A DNA stretch of 5,116 nucleotides from an uncultured Flavobacteriales bacterium (GTDB lineage: Bacteria; Bacteroidota; Bacteroidia; Flavobacteriales_D; Parvicellaceae): the NCBI GenBank assembly GCA_938084875.1, contig CALKFX010000105.1:1-5116 (forward strand), in the 5' to 3' direction. Positions 1-5,116 of the stretch are shown piece by piece; positions within the stretch are counted from its first letter, which is position 1; every line of letters begins with the position of its first letter. A program made the position numbers and the translations under genes. The notes beneath the pieces were generated by a model. It had not been told where the DNA came from. It worked only from the letters and a program-made list of their open reading frames with translations, and ran no database searches.

Positions 1-1067
1 GGGTTCCAGTAAGGAGCACCAAGACCTGATAAAGCAGGAATAAAAGTAACTCCTCCATTGTCTTTTACTGTAGATGCTAAAGCCTCAATTTCAGAAGCAT
101 TGGAAATTATTTCAAGTTGATCTCTTAGCCATTGAACAAGAGACCCTGCTGTGAAAATACTTCCCTCAATAGCATAAATAGTTTTATTATTTAATTGATA
201 TGCAATTGTGGATAGGAGCCTATTTTTTGAATTTACAATTTTCTCTCCAGTATTCATCATGCAAAAACATCCTGTTCCATATGTGTTTTTAACGTCACCC
301 TCTTCAAGGCACATTTGTCCAAATAAAGAGGCTTGTTGGTCACCAGCTATTCCAGTAATAGGAATTTCTGCCCCAAGAATATTTTTTTCAGTGTAGCCAA
401 CATGTTCAGAACAAGAAACAACTTTTGGTAAAATATTATTTGGAATTCCAATTATATCAATTAATTCTGAATCCCATTTTAATTCTTTTATATTAAAAAT
501 AAGTGTTCTACTCGCATTGGTAACATCTGTAACATGTTTTTTTCCATTAGTTAATTTCCATATTAGCCAAGAATCAATTGTTCCAAAAGCTATTTCGTTA
601 TTCTCAGCAAGTTTATATAATGAGGGATTGTTGTCAAAAATCCATTTAATTTTAGTTCCTGAAAAATAGGGATCTAACAATAGACCAGTTTTACTTTGAA
701 ATAAAGATTCTAGATTTTGTTTTTTTAGATCGTTACAAATTTCTGCTGTTCTTCTATCTTGCCATACAATGGCATTGTAGACTGGCTCTCCGGTATTTTT
801 ATTCCAAATTACAGTTGTCTCTCTTTGGTTAGTGATCCCAATAGAATGTATCTTTTCGGGACTGATTTTAGTTTTTTTAAAAACTTCTTTGATTGCTTTT
901 AGTTGTGTTTCCCAAATGTCAATCGGATTGTGCTCTACCCAGCCTTCCTTTGGAAATATTTGAGGAAATTCAAATTGAGAAATACCTTGAATATTTCCTT
1001 TTTTATCAATTATCAAAGCTCTTGAACTACTTGTACCTGCATCTATAGAAAGTATGTATTTTTCCAT
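1..1067 (-). CDS. glpK: Glycerol kinase, N-terminal 355 residues (3' end outside window)
   Basis: Glycerol kinase phosphorylates glycerol with ATP to glycerol-3-phosphate in the cytosol, feeding glycolysis and lipid synthesis. Translating the minus strand from the ATG at 1067-1065 gives an unbroken frame to the window edge. It covers about 70% of a family member of roughly 500 residues; the C-terminal part of the ATPase domain is missing. FGGY-kinase landmarks appear in order: the phosphate-binding loop DAGTSSSR (residues 9-16), the glycerol-binding NQRETT (80-85, with R82 and E83), WQDRRTA (102-108), DPYFSGTK (132-139), the catalytic aspartate in AGDQQAS (D243 within 241-247), the nucleotide-binding YGTGCF (263-268) and the LSGLGAPYW stretch near 346-354. 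NQRETT together with AGDQQAS separates it from xylulokinase and other FGGY sugar kinases. The loop reads DAGTSSS where many GlpK proteins have DQGTTSS. It diverges from pyrR, and its own operon partners lie outside the window. Confidence 0.97.
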   Translation of the reverse strand, partial: MEKYILSIDAGTSSSRALIIDKKGNIQGISQFEFPQIFPKEGWVEHNPIDIWETQLKAIKEVFKKTKISPEKIHSIGITNQRETTVIWNKNTGEPVYNAIVWQDRRTAEICNDLKKQNLESLFQSKTGLLLDPYFSGTKIKWIFDNNPSLYKLAENNEIAFGTIDSWLIWKLTNGKKHVTDVTNASRTLIFNIKELKWDSELIDIIGIPNNILPKVVSCSEHVGYTEKNILGAEIPITGIAGDQQASLFGQMCLEEGDVKNTYGTGCFCMMNTGEKIVNSKNRLLSTIAYQLNNKTIYAIEGSIFTAGSLVQWLRDQLEIISNASEIEALASTVKDNGGVTFIPALSGLGAPYWN

Positions 1068-1199
1068 TTTATTATTATTTAGAATATGCTTTATTTGATA
1101 AAAGTTGTGTTTTTCTTACAAATGAATTTAGTATAAATTACAAAGATTTTTGGATTCGATGTTAATTTATTACTAAATAGATTATATCTTTAACTTTTA
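1068..1199. promoter_or_regulatory. Divergent intergenic region between glpK and pyrR
   Basis: These 132 bp must hold the 5' signals for both divergent genes. The stretch is almost entirely A and T. On neither strand do I find a full TAnnTTTG box (the Bacteroidota -7 element) at a sensible distance from a TTG (-33) element; only seven-of-eight matches occur, for example TTCATTTG on the minus strand at 1126-1119 and GATTTTTG on the plus strand at 1145-1152. The heptamer TTACAAA occurs twice, at 1116-1122 and 1138-1144. There is no GC-rich hairpin and no U-tract resembling a PyrR-controlled attenuator. In-frame TAA at 1191-1193 fixes ATG 1200 as the first possible ATG of pyrR. That promoters lie here is inferred from gene orientation; their exact positions are unknown. 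Confidence 0.45.
1116..1144. repeat. Direct repeat TTACAAA x2, 22-bp period
   Basis: TTACAAA is found at 1116-1122 and again at 1138-1144, starting 22 bp apart, which is about two helical turns. On the glpK strand it reads TTTGTAA twice. The position between two divergent genes would suit a protein-binding site or overlapping promoter elements, but the heptamer is AT-rich and could recur by chance. Confidence 0.3.
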
Positions 1200-1739
1200 A
1201 TGAAATCTACTGAGATTCTAAATAGCCTGCAAGTATCTCTAACCATCAACAGGCTTTGTTCTCAACTCATAGAGAACCACCACGATTTTTCTGAGTCTGT
1301 TTTAATTGGATTACAACCAAATGGTATTTTCTTCTCCAACAGATTAAAAAACTGTTTAGAAGACTCTATTCATAAAAAAGTCCTAACAGGCTCTTTAGAT
1401 ATTACCTTTTTCAGAGACGACTTTGGAAGGAAAGAAAAACCATTAATTCCTAGTGTTACTAATATTGATTTTTCCATAGAAAATAAAAAAGTAATATTAA
1501 TAGACGATGTTTTTTTTACTGGAAGAACCGTAAGATCTGCTTTAGATGCAGTTATGACTTTCGGAAGACCCAAATCGGTAGAGTTTTTAACTTTAATTGA
1601 AAGAAGATTTGTTCAAAATCTTCCTATTAGAGCAGATTATATAGGAAAATCCATTGACACTATTAAAGAAGAAAAAGTAACTGTCCTTTGGGAGGAAGAA
1701 CATGGGAAAGACCAAATATTATTGTATTCACCAATTTAA
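1200..1739 (+). CDS. pyrR: PyrR: pyrimidine operon regulator / uracil phosphoribosyltransferase
   Basis: PyrR-family type I phosphoribosyltransferase of 179 residues, the usual length for the family. It converts uracil and PRPP to UMP; in Firmicutes it also binds pyr mRNA to attenuate transcription. The PRPP-binding signature VILIDDVFFTGRT lies at 98-110. It is followed by FGRPKSVEFLTLIERR (121-136) and LPIRADYIGK (141-150), stretches I recognise as characteristic of PyrR rather than Upp or hypoxanthine PRTases. GSLDITFFRDD (64-74) is also typical. The loop after the first strand reads GLQPNG (37-42), where other PyrR proteins as I recall them have TRG or PRG, so a conserved arginine appears replaced by Asn41. 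ATG 1200 follows an in-frame stop at 1191 and has no Shine-Dalgarno sequence. pyrB starts two bases after the stop. No attenuator hairpin is visible, so RNA-based regulation is unsupported here and the salvage-enzyme role is safer. Confidence 0.95.
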   Translation: MKSTEILNSLQVSLTINRLCSQLIENHHDFSESVLIGLQPNGIFFSNRLKNCLEDSIHKKVLTGSLDITFFRDDFGRKEKPLIPSVTNIDFSIENKKVILIDDVFFTGRTVRSALDAVMTFGRPKSVEFLTLIERRFVQNLPIRADYIGKSIDTIKEEKVTVLWEEEHGKDQILLYSPI

Positions 1740-1741
1740 AT

Positions 1742-2674
1742 ATGAAAGAATTAAGTATATCACATTTACTGGGAATTAAAGACTTAACCAAGTCTGATAT
1801 TGATCTTATATTTAAAACTGCAGATAGTTTTAAAGAAGTAATAAATAGACCAATTAAAAAGGTGCCAACATTAAGAGATATCACTATTGCTAATTTGTTT
1901 TTTGAAAATAGCACAAGAACAAAGCTGTCTTTTGAACTAGCTGAAAAACGACTTTCTGCAGATATTGTAAATTTTACTGCCGGTAATTCCAGTTTAAAAA
2001 AAGGGGAAACATTAGTAGATACAGCGAATAATATTTTATCAATGAAAGTCGATATACTGGTAATGAGGCATCCTCATTCTGGTGCTGCAAAGTTTTTAGC
2101 AGAAAAGACAAATACTGTTATTATCAACGCTGGTGACGGTACTCATGAACATCCAACCCAGGCTTTATTAGATTGCTACTCTATTAAAGAAAAACTCGGT
2201 GAGGTAGAAGGTAAGAAAGTAGTTTTAATTGGAGATATTAAACATTCTAGAGTTGCTTTATCCAATATTTTTGCCCTGAAAAAGTTAGGAGCTCAAGTAA
2301 TGGTTTGTGGTCCAACAACTTTAATACCTAAGTATATCAAGGATTTAGGTGTTGAAGTGTCTCATGATATGGGAAAGGCCTTAAAGTGGTGTGATGTTGC
2401 AAACGTATTAAGAATCCAACTTGAAAGACAAGACATACAGTACTTTCCATCGATAAGAGAGTATGCTCAGCAGTTTCAACTTAATAAAGAGATCTTACAA
2501 AATATTAAAAAGCCAATAACTATTCTTCACCCTGGTCCGATTAATAGAGGTGTCGAAATAACATCTGAAATAGCAGATTCTGACAACTCTATAATATTAA
2601 ATCAAGTAGAAAATGGAGTCGCTGTAAGAATGGCTGTTATATATCTTCTAGCTGGTTCAATAAATCGTAGCTAG
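1742..2674 (+). CDS. pyrB: Aspartate carbamoyltransferase, catalytic chain
   Basis: ATCase condenses carbamoyl phosphate and L-aspartate to N-carbamoyl-L-aspartate, the committed step of de novo pyrimidine synthesis. The protein has 310 residues, a standard length for catalytic chains. The N-terminal domain carries the carbamoyl-phosphate loop ENSTRTKLSFE (55-65), the mobile loop SSLKKGET (83-90) with its active-site Ser and Lys, MRHP (108-111) and HEHPTQALLD (135-144). The aspartate domain carries IKHSRVA (166-172), the VLRIQLER segment (222-229, with R224 and Q226) and HPGPINRG (263-270). HPTQ plus RxQ distinguishes it from ornithine carbamoyltransferase, which has HPxQxxxD and FxxSWxxMG. 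The frame stays open upstream to a TTG at 1688, but ATG 1742, two bases after pyrR, matches the family's N-terminus and avoids a long overlap. No regulatory-chain gene (pyrI) follows, so the enzyme may act as a plain trimer; pyrI elsewhere cannot be excluded. Confidence 0.97.
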   Translation: MKELSISHLLGIKDLTKSDIDLIFKTADSFKEVINRPIKKVPTLRDITIANLFFENSTRTKLSFELAEKRLSADIVNFTAGNSSLKKGETLVDTANNILSMKVDILVMRHPHSGAAKFLAEKTNTVIINAGDGTHEHPTQALLDCYSIKEKLGEVEGKKVVLIGDIKHSRVALSNIFALKKLGAQVMVCGPTTLIPKYIKDLGVEVSHDMGKALKWCDVANVLRIQLERQDIQYFPSIREYAQQFQLNKEILQNIKKPITILHPGPINRGVEITSEIADSDNSIILNQVENGVAVRMAVIYLLAGSINRS

Positions 2675-2690
2675 AATTGAAGAATTATGT

Positions 2691-2698
2691 TATTTTTG
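2691..2698 (+). promoter_or_regulatory. Candidate -7 box (TAttTTTG) of an internal promoter
   Basis: TATTTTTG matches the Bacteroidota -7 consensus TAnnTTTG at every specified base and lies in the 41-bp gap between pyrB and the STAS gene. Initiation a few bases downstream would give a leader of about 10 nt before the TTG start at 2716. The nearest upstream TTG, at 2677-2679, is only 11 bp away instead of the usual 17-23, so the -33 element is poor. Given the AT-rich background this remains a candidate only. Confidence 0.35.
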
Positions 2699-2715
2699 TT
2701 TAAAATCACTGAAAA

Positions 2716-3054
2716 TTGAACTTTAAAATAGAAGACAAAGGAAATATTACTATTGTGAGATGTGTTTCTGAAAAGTTAGATTCATTGATAGCTCCTGAGC
2801 TTAAAACTTTATTTCTTCATCACAGTAATAACGGTTGTATAAACTTTATAATAGACTTGTCCCAAGCTAAATATTGTGATTCCAGTGGTCTTAGTGCTTT
2901 GTTAGTTGGAAACAGAATAGTAAAAGAAAAAGAAGGTTCCTTAAATATTTTTGGTTTAAATCCTATGGTTGAAAAAATTATTTCCATATCCCAGCTAGAT
3001 ACTGTGTTCAATATAACAGATAATGAAGAAACTGCTTTAAAAAACATATTATGA
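2716..3054 (+). CDS. STAS-domain protein, anti-sigma factor antagonist type
   Basis: A 112-residue single-domain STAS protein of the SpoIIAA/RsbV kind. In characterised systems these cytosolic proteins bind an anti-sigma factor kinase when unphosphorylated and release it when a serine is phosphorylated. The fold's hallmark is clear: a hydrophobic strand INFIIDLS (42-49) followed by YCDSSGLSALL (53-63), where D55-S56-S57-G58 aligns with the SpoIIAA DSSG motif and S56 with its phosphorylated serine. LNIFGLNPMVEKII (76-89) is the usual following strand and helix. There is no membrane segment or second domain. The start is TTG at 2716: an in-frame TGA lies at 2710-2712, and the only later in-frame ATG would remove most of the domain. 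No RsbW-type kinase, PP2C phosphatase or sigma factor is encoded nearby, so the partner is unknown. Its stop overlaps the start of the secreted-protein gene (ATGA). Confidence 0.88.
   Translation: MNFKIEDKGNITIVRCVSEKLDSLIAPELKTLFLHHSNNGCINFIIDLSQAKYCDSSGLSALLVGNRIVKEKEGSLNIFGLNPMVEKIISISQLDTVFNITDNEETALKNIL
3051..3054 (+). other. ATGA stop/start overlap (STAS to secreted protein)
   Basis: ATG at 3051-3053 starts the secreted protein, while TGA at 3052-3054 ends the STAS gene. This is the typical arrangement for translational coupling, in which terminating ribosomes restart on the next gene, and it ties expression of the two proteins together. Confidence 0.85.
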
Positions 3055-3800
3055 AAAAATTACTATTTATTACTTTTTCTCTTTTCTCTTTTACATTTAC
3101 TTACTCACAGTGTGTTCCAGATCCTACTTATGCTGATTCTACTTTTGGTGTTTGGCCAACACCACAAACTAATTTTCCATCAGGAGATGTAGGTGTATAT
3201 TACGACGAAGTTGTTTATTTTAAGGTCCCTAGAGATGCTGGAAATGTAGATTCTAGTTTTGCTGGCCAACTTATTGACTCAATTATTCTTTCATCTGTAA
3301 CAAATTTGCCTCCTGGTTTAACCTATCAATGTGACATTCCTTCTTGCACTTGGAATTATGATTCTGTGGGTTGTGCTAATATTAGTGGAACTCCGACTAC
3401 CAATGGTTCTTATCAGATATCCTTAGATGCAACAGTTTGGACTGAAATCTTTCTTACTCCATTTCCTGTTCCATACAGTTTTAATGGTTATTCCATCAAT
3501 ATAGGTCCTACTTCAGATAATACATTAGGTTCTAGTTTTTCTAATTTAACGTTGGAGAATCCTGTTCCTAATCCATCAAATAATTCTACAAATATTGGAT
3601 ACAGATCTACAAACTCAGAGAATGTTTCTTTTGAAATAACCAATTTATTGGGTGAGATATTATTACAAGAAAATTTAGTTTCAAATATTGGATTAAATAA
3701 TATTTCTGTAAATACTTCCATCTTTCCTAATGGAATTTATCTTTATTCTATTAGTAACGGTCAAGTTAGATCTACTAAAAGGTTAATAGTTCATCACTAG
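3051..3800 (+). CDS. Secreted protein with T9SS type A C-terminal sorting domain, function unknown
   Basis: A 249-residue exported protein. Residues 1-19 form a Sec signal peptide: two lysines, a phenylalanine-rich hydrophobic core, and likely cleavage after S19 (YS|Q). Residues 22-155 are the mature region, with three cysteines at 94, 99 and 108 and a stretch NLPPGLTYQC...ISGTPTTNGSY (about 85-121) resembling the putative Ig-like repeats of extracellular bacterial proteins. Residues about 167-249 form a type A sorting domain: LENPVPNPSNNST at the start, ITNLLGEIL (196-204), FPNGIYLYSI (225-234) and the basic end KRLIVHH (243-249). In this family the sorting domain directs passage through the type IX machinery and is normally removed, leaving the protein released or surface-anchored. 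No catalytic motif is visible; an adhesive or structural role is only a guess. It begins inside the STAS stop codon, suggesting translational coupling. Confidence 0.88.
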   Translation: MKKLLFITFSLFSFTFTYSQCVPDPTYADSTFGVWPTPQTNFPSGDVGVYYDEVVYFKVPRDAGNVDSSFAGQLIDSIILSSVTNLPPGLTYQCDIPSCTWNYDSVGCANISGTPTTNGSYQISLDATVWTEIFLTPFPVPYSFNGYSINIGPTSDNTLGSSFSNLTLENPVPNPSNNSTNIGYRSTNSENVSFEITNLLGEILLQENLVSNIGLNNISVNTSIFPNGIYLYSISNGQVRSTKRLIVHH

Positions 3801-3819
3801 AAGTTTCTAACTTAGTTAA

Positions 3820-4743
3820 ATGAAGTTTGAAATAACTATTCTCGGGTGTGGAGGTGCAATTCCAACCTTAGAGAGAAATCCAACTTCTCAGTATTTAAAT
3901 ATACAAGACCGACATTTTCTTATCGATTGTGGGGAGGGTTTTCAAATCCAATTAAGAAAATACAACTGTAAATTTTCTAAAATTGACCATATTTTTATAA
4001 GTCACCTTCATGGAGATCATTTTTTAGGATTATTTGGTTATTTATCTACTTTGAGTCTACTTGGGAGAACAACCCCAATTAATATATATGCACCTAAAGA
4101 TCTGTTAAATTTAATTAAAGCCCACAATGAAATTTCTGGAAAAAACTACAATTTTGATTTGAATTTTAATGCGCTTAATTTTAAAAAATCCACTAAGATA
4201 TATGAAGACAAAATATTAGAAATTTTTTCTTTTCCAGTTAATCATTCTGTACCATGCTGTGGTTTTTTATTTAAAGAAAAAAAGTCTCCAAGAAATATAA
4301 TAAAAGCAAAAATTAAAGATTTAGGTTTGGGAATTGGTGATATCAAAAAATTAAAAAATAGAGAAAACTGTATTGTAGATGGTAAGTCTATTGAATACAA
4401 AGACGTTACCGTATCAGGATATAAAGCTAGATCTTACGCTTATTGTGCAGATACTAAATACGATGAAAAAATAATTCCATTTATAAAAGGTGTTGATGTT
4501 TTATATCATGAATCTACATTCTTAGAAGAATTAAAAAATAAAGCATCTAAAACCAAGCATTCTACAGCCAATCAAGCTGCTAAAATTGCTTTAAGTGCCA
4601 ATTCTAAAATGTTAATCTTAGGACATTTTTCTGCTAGGTATGATAATGTTGAAAAATTCGTTCAAGAAGCCTCTATTGTATTTAAAAATACAGTTGCAGC
4701 CTATGATGGATATAAATATCAAATCCAAAATTTAAATTATTGA
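3820..4743 (+). CDS. rnz: Ribonuclease Z (tRNA 3' processing endonuclease)
   Basis: RNase Z cuts precursor tRNAs after the discriminator base, producing the 3' end to which CCA is added. It is most needed where tRNA genes lack an encoded CCA. The 307-residue product is a short-form, dimeric-type enzyme with a complete metallo-beta-lactamase core. SHLHGDH (61-67) provides the HxHxDH zinc motif; further ligands are H142 (NHSVPCCGF), D211 (YCADT) and H269 (GHFSARY), with H247 in KHST as the expected catalytic histidine. These positions nearly coincide with those I recall for the Bacillus subtilis enzyme. The segment LGLGIGDIKKLKN (168-180), with the basic stretch before it, corresponds to the tRNA-binding arm region. 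ATG 3820 lies 19 bp after the preceding stop and directly precedes the conserved ITILGCGGAIPT N-terminus. The gene end overlaps mnmD, another tRNA-maturation gene. Confidence 0.96.
   Translation: MKFEITILGCGGAIPTLERNPTSQYLNIQDRHFLIDCGEGFQIQLRKYNCKFSKIDHIFISHLHGDHFLGLFGYLSTLSLLGRTTPINIYAPKDLLNLIKAHNEISGKNYNFDLNFNALNFKKSTKIYEDKILEIFSFPVNHSVPCCGFLFKEKKSPRNIIKAKIKDLGLGIGDIKKLKNRENCIVDGKSIEYKDVTVSGYKARSYAYCADTKYDEKIIPFIKGVDVLYHESTFLEELKNKASKTKHSTANQAAKIALSANSKMLILGHFSARYDNVEKFVQEASIVFKNTVAAYDGYKYQIQNLNY
4740..4743 (+). other. TTGA stop/start overlap (rnz to mnmD)
   Basis: TTG at 4740-4742 is the inferred start of mnmD, and TGA at 4741-4743 ends rnz. The arrangement parallels the ATGA junction upstream and points to coupled translation of two tRNA-maturation enzymes. 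It relies on TTG being the true start. Confidence 0.7.
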
Positions 4744-5116
4744 ATAATCTACATTTTAAGCAAACTGCTGATGGTTCTTCTACACTTTATAATTCATTGG
4801 TAGACGAACATTATCATTCTATTCATGGGGCTTTAAATGAGTCTATTCATGTATTTATTAATAAAGGCTTTCTTGACTTTGTTGACTTGTTTAAGCCTGT
4901 TAAAAACCTAAATATTTTAGAAATAGGGTTTGGAACTGGTCTAAATTGTATTTTAACATTTATAGAAAGCCTAAAATTAAACATCTTTTTAAATTATACT
5001 TCTTTAGAACCATATCCTTTAGAAATGAAAATAATTGACAATCTTAATTTTAATCTAGACTCTAAACAATTAGATGTTTTTAAATTGATTCATCAATCTT
5101 TTTGGGGAAAGGCTGT
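4740..5116 (+). CDS. mnmD: MnmD-type tRNA wobble-uridine methyltransferase, N-terminal part (3' end outside window)
   Basis: SAM-dependent methyltransferase of the MnmD family, equivalent to the methylating half of MnmC. It methylates 5-aminomethyl-(2-thio)uridine at position 34 of certain tRNAs, giving the mnm5 wobble modification. The first 125 codons are present. The family's N-terminal signature appears as TADGSSTLY (9-17) and DEHYHSIHGALNES (22-35), the latter unusually specific for this group. The SAM-binding glycine motif is NILEIGFGTGLN (58-69), and SLEPYPLE (88-95) carries the acidic residue expected after the second strand. The start is TTG at 4740: an in-frame TAA at 4713-4715 with no ATG between leaves it as the only start that keeps the signature, and it gives a TTGA overlap with rnz. 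The catalytic region lies beyond the edge. Whether a separate MnmC-like oxidoreductase domain follows cannot be seen, though Bacteroidota usually have stand-alone MnmD. Confidence 0.9.
   Translation, partial: MNNLHFKQTADGSSTLYNSLVDEHYHSIHGALNESIHVFINKGFLDFVDLFKPVKNLNILEIGFGTGLNCILTFIESLKLNIFLNYTSLEPYPLEMKIIDNLNFNLDSKQLDVFKLIHQSFWGKA

Larger units (their letters stand above)
1200..5116 (+). other. Probable transcription unit pyrR-pyrB-STAS-T9SS protein-rnz-mnmD
   Basis: Six genes on one strand are separated by 2 bp, 41 bp, a 4-bp overlap, 19 bp and a 4-bp overlap, with no recognisable terminator between any of them. This supports a single operon continuing past the right edge. The 41-bp gap carries a promoter-like box, so the last four genes may also be transcribed on their own. 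Confidence 0.6.

Noticed and set aside
208..396. Plus-strand open frame of 62 codons inside glpK
   Set aside because: It lies wholly antisense to a strongly conserved part of glycerol kinase, shows no recognisable motif and has no upstream signals.
1068..1199. PyrR-binding attenuator or riboswitch upstream of pyrR
   Set aside because: No GC-containing hairpin, terminator U-tract or PyrR anti-antiterminator-like conserved loop could be found in the leader.
1370..1573. Minus-strand open frame inside pyrR
   Set aside because: Antisense to the PRTase core, including the PRPP motif; no domain features. It is a by-product of AT-rich coding sequence.
1688..1741. N-terminal extension of PyrB starting at TTG 1688
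   Set aside because: It would overlap pyrR by 52 bp and add 18 residues unlike any ATCase start; ATG 1742 gives the normal family N-terminus and length.
1663..1914. Minus-strand open frame across the pyrR-pyrB junction
   Set aside because: Looks hydrophobic only because it is antisense to lysine-rich coding sequence; both genes on the other strand are certain.
2820..3047. Minus-strand open frame inside the STAS gene
   Set aside because: Antisense to the conserved DSSG region, with no motif of its own.
3096..3113. Lipoprotein signal (Cys21 of the secreted protein)
   Set aside because: The residues before the cysteine are Y-S-Q, with Gln at -1, which does not fit a lipobox; a standard signal peptidase I site before Gln20 fits better.
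3488..3721. Minus-strand open frame inside the secreted-protein gene
   Set aside because: Antisense to the recognisable T9SS sorting domain; no independent support.
3801..3819. Short inverted repeats (AAGTT-tct-AACTT and TAACT-t-AGTTA) between the secreted-protein gene and rnz
   Set aside because: Arms are five bp and almost all A/T, one has a one-base loop, and no U-tract follows; too weak for a terminator and expected by chance.
1..5116. Mobile element, CRISPR array, tRNA or rRNA
   Set aside because: No transposase or integrase sequence, no terminal inverted repeats, no regularly spaced repeats and no tRNA-like or rRNA sequence seen on either strand.

Overview
The window is strongly AT-rich (roughly 30% G+C by eye) and contains only protein-coding genes, packed tightly. 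Three things point to a member of the Bacteroidota, most likely Flavobacteriales. One gene encodes a secreted protein with a type IX secretion (T9SS) type A sorting domain, a system largely confined to this phylum. The start codons lack Shine-Dalgarno sequences, as is usual in the phylum. The order pyrR-pyrB-(STAS)-rnz also fits flavobacterial genomes as I remember them. This is a recognition-based call, not a phylogenetic one.

Layout. Bases 1-1067 (minus strand) hold the first 355 codons of glycerol kinase (glpK), cut by the left edge. A 132-bp AT-rich gap (1068-1199) separates it from a divergent plus-strand gene string that runs to the right edge: pyrR (1200-1739), pyrB (1742-2674), a small STAS-domain protein (2716-3054), a T9SS-secreted protein (3051-3800), ribonuclease Z (3820-4743) and the start of mnmD (from 4740, cut by the right edge). 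The gaps between plus-strand genes are 2, 41, -4, 19 and -4 bp, so most or all of them are probably co-transcribed. A good Bacteroidota -7 box (TAttTTTG) in the 41-bp gap suggests an additional internal promoter before the STAS gene.

Function. PyrR and PyrB belong to pyrimidine metabolism: uracil salvage and/or regulation, and the committed step of de novo synthesis. RNase Z and MnmD belong to tRNA maturation: 3'-end cleavage and wobble-uridine modification. Between the two pairs lie a regulatory-type STAS protein and an exported protein, translationally coupled by an ATGA overlap. I do not know what this middle pair does. I see no RNA genes, mobile elements, CRISPR arrays or convincing terminators. 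Nothing here amounts to a clearly new system; the least explained feature is the coupling of a cytosolic STAS gene to a T9SS cargo gene inside a housekeeping operon.
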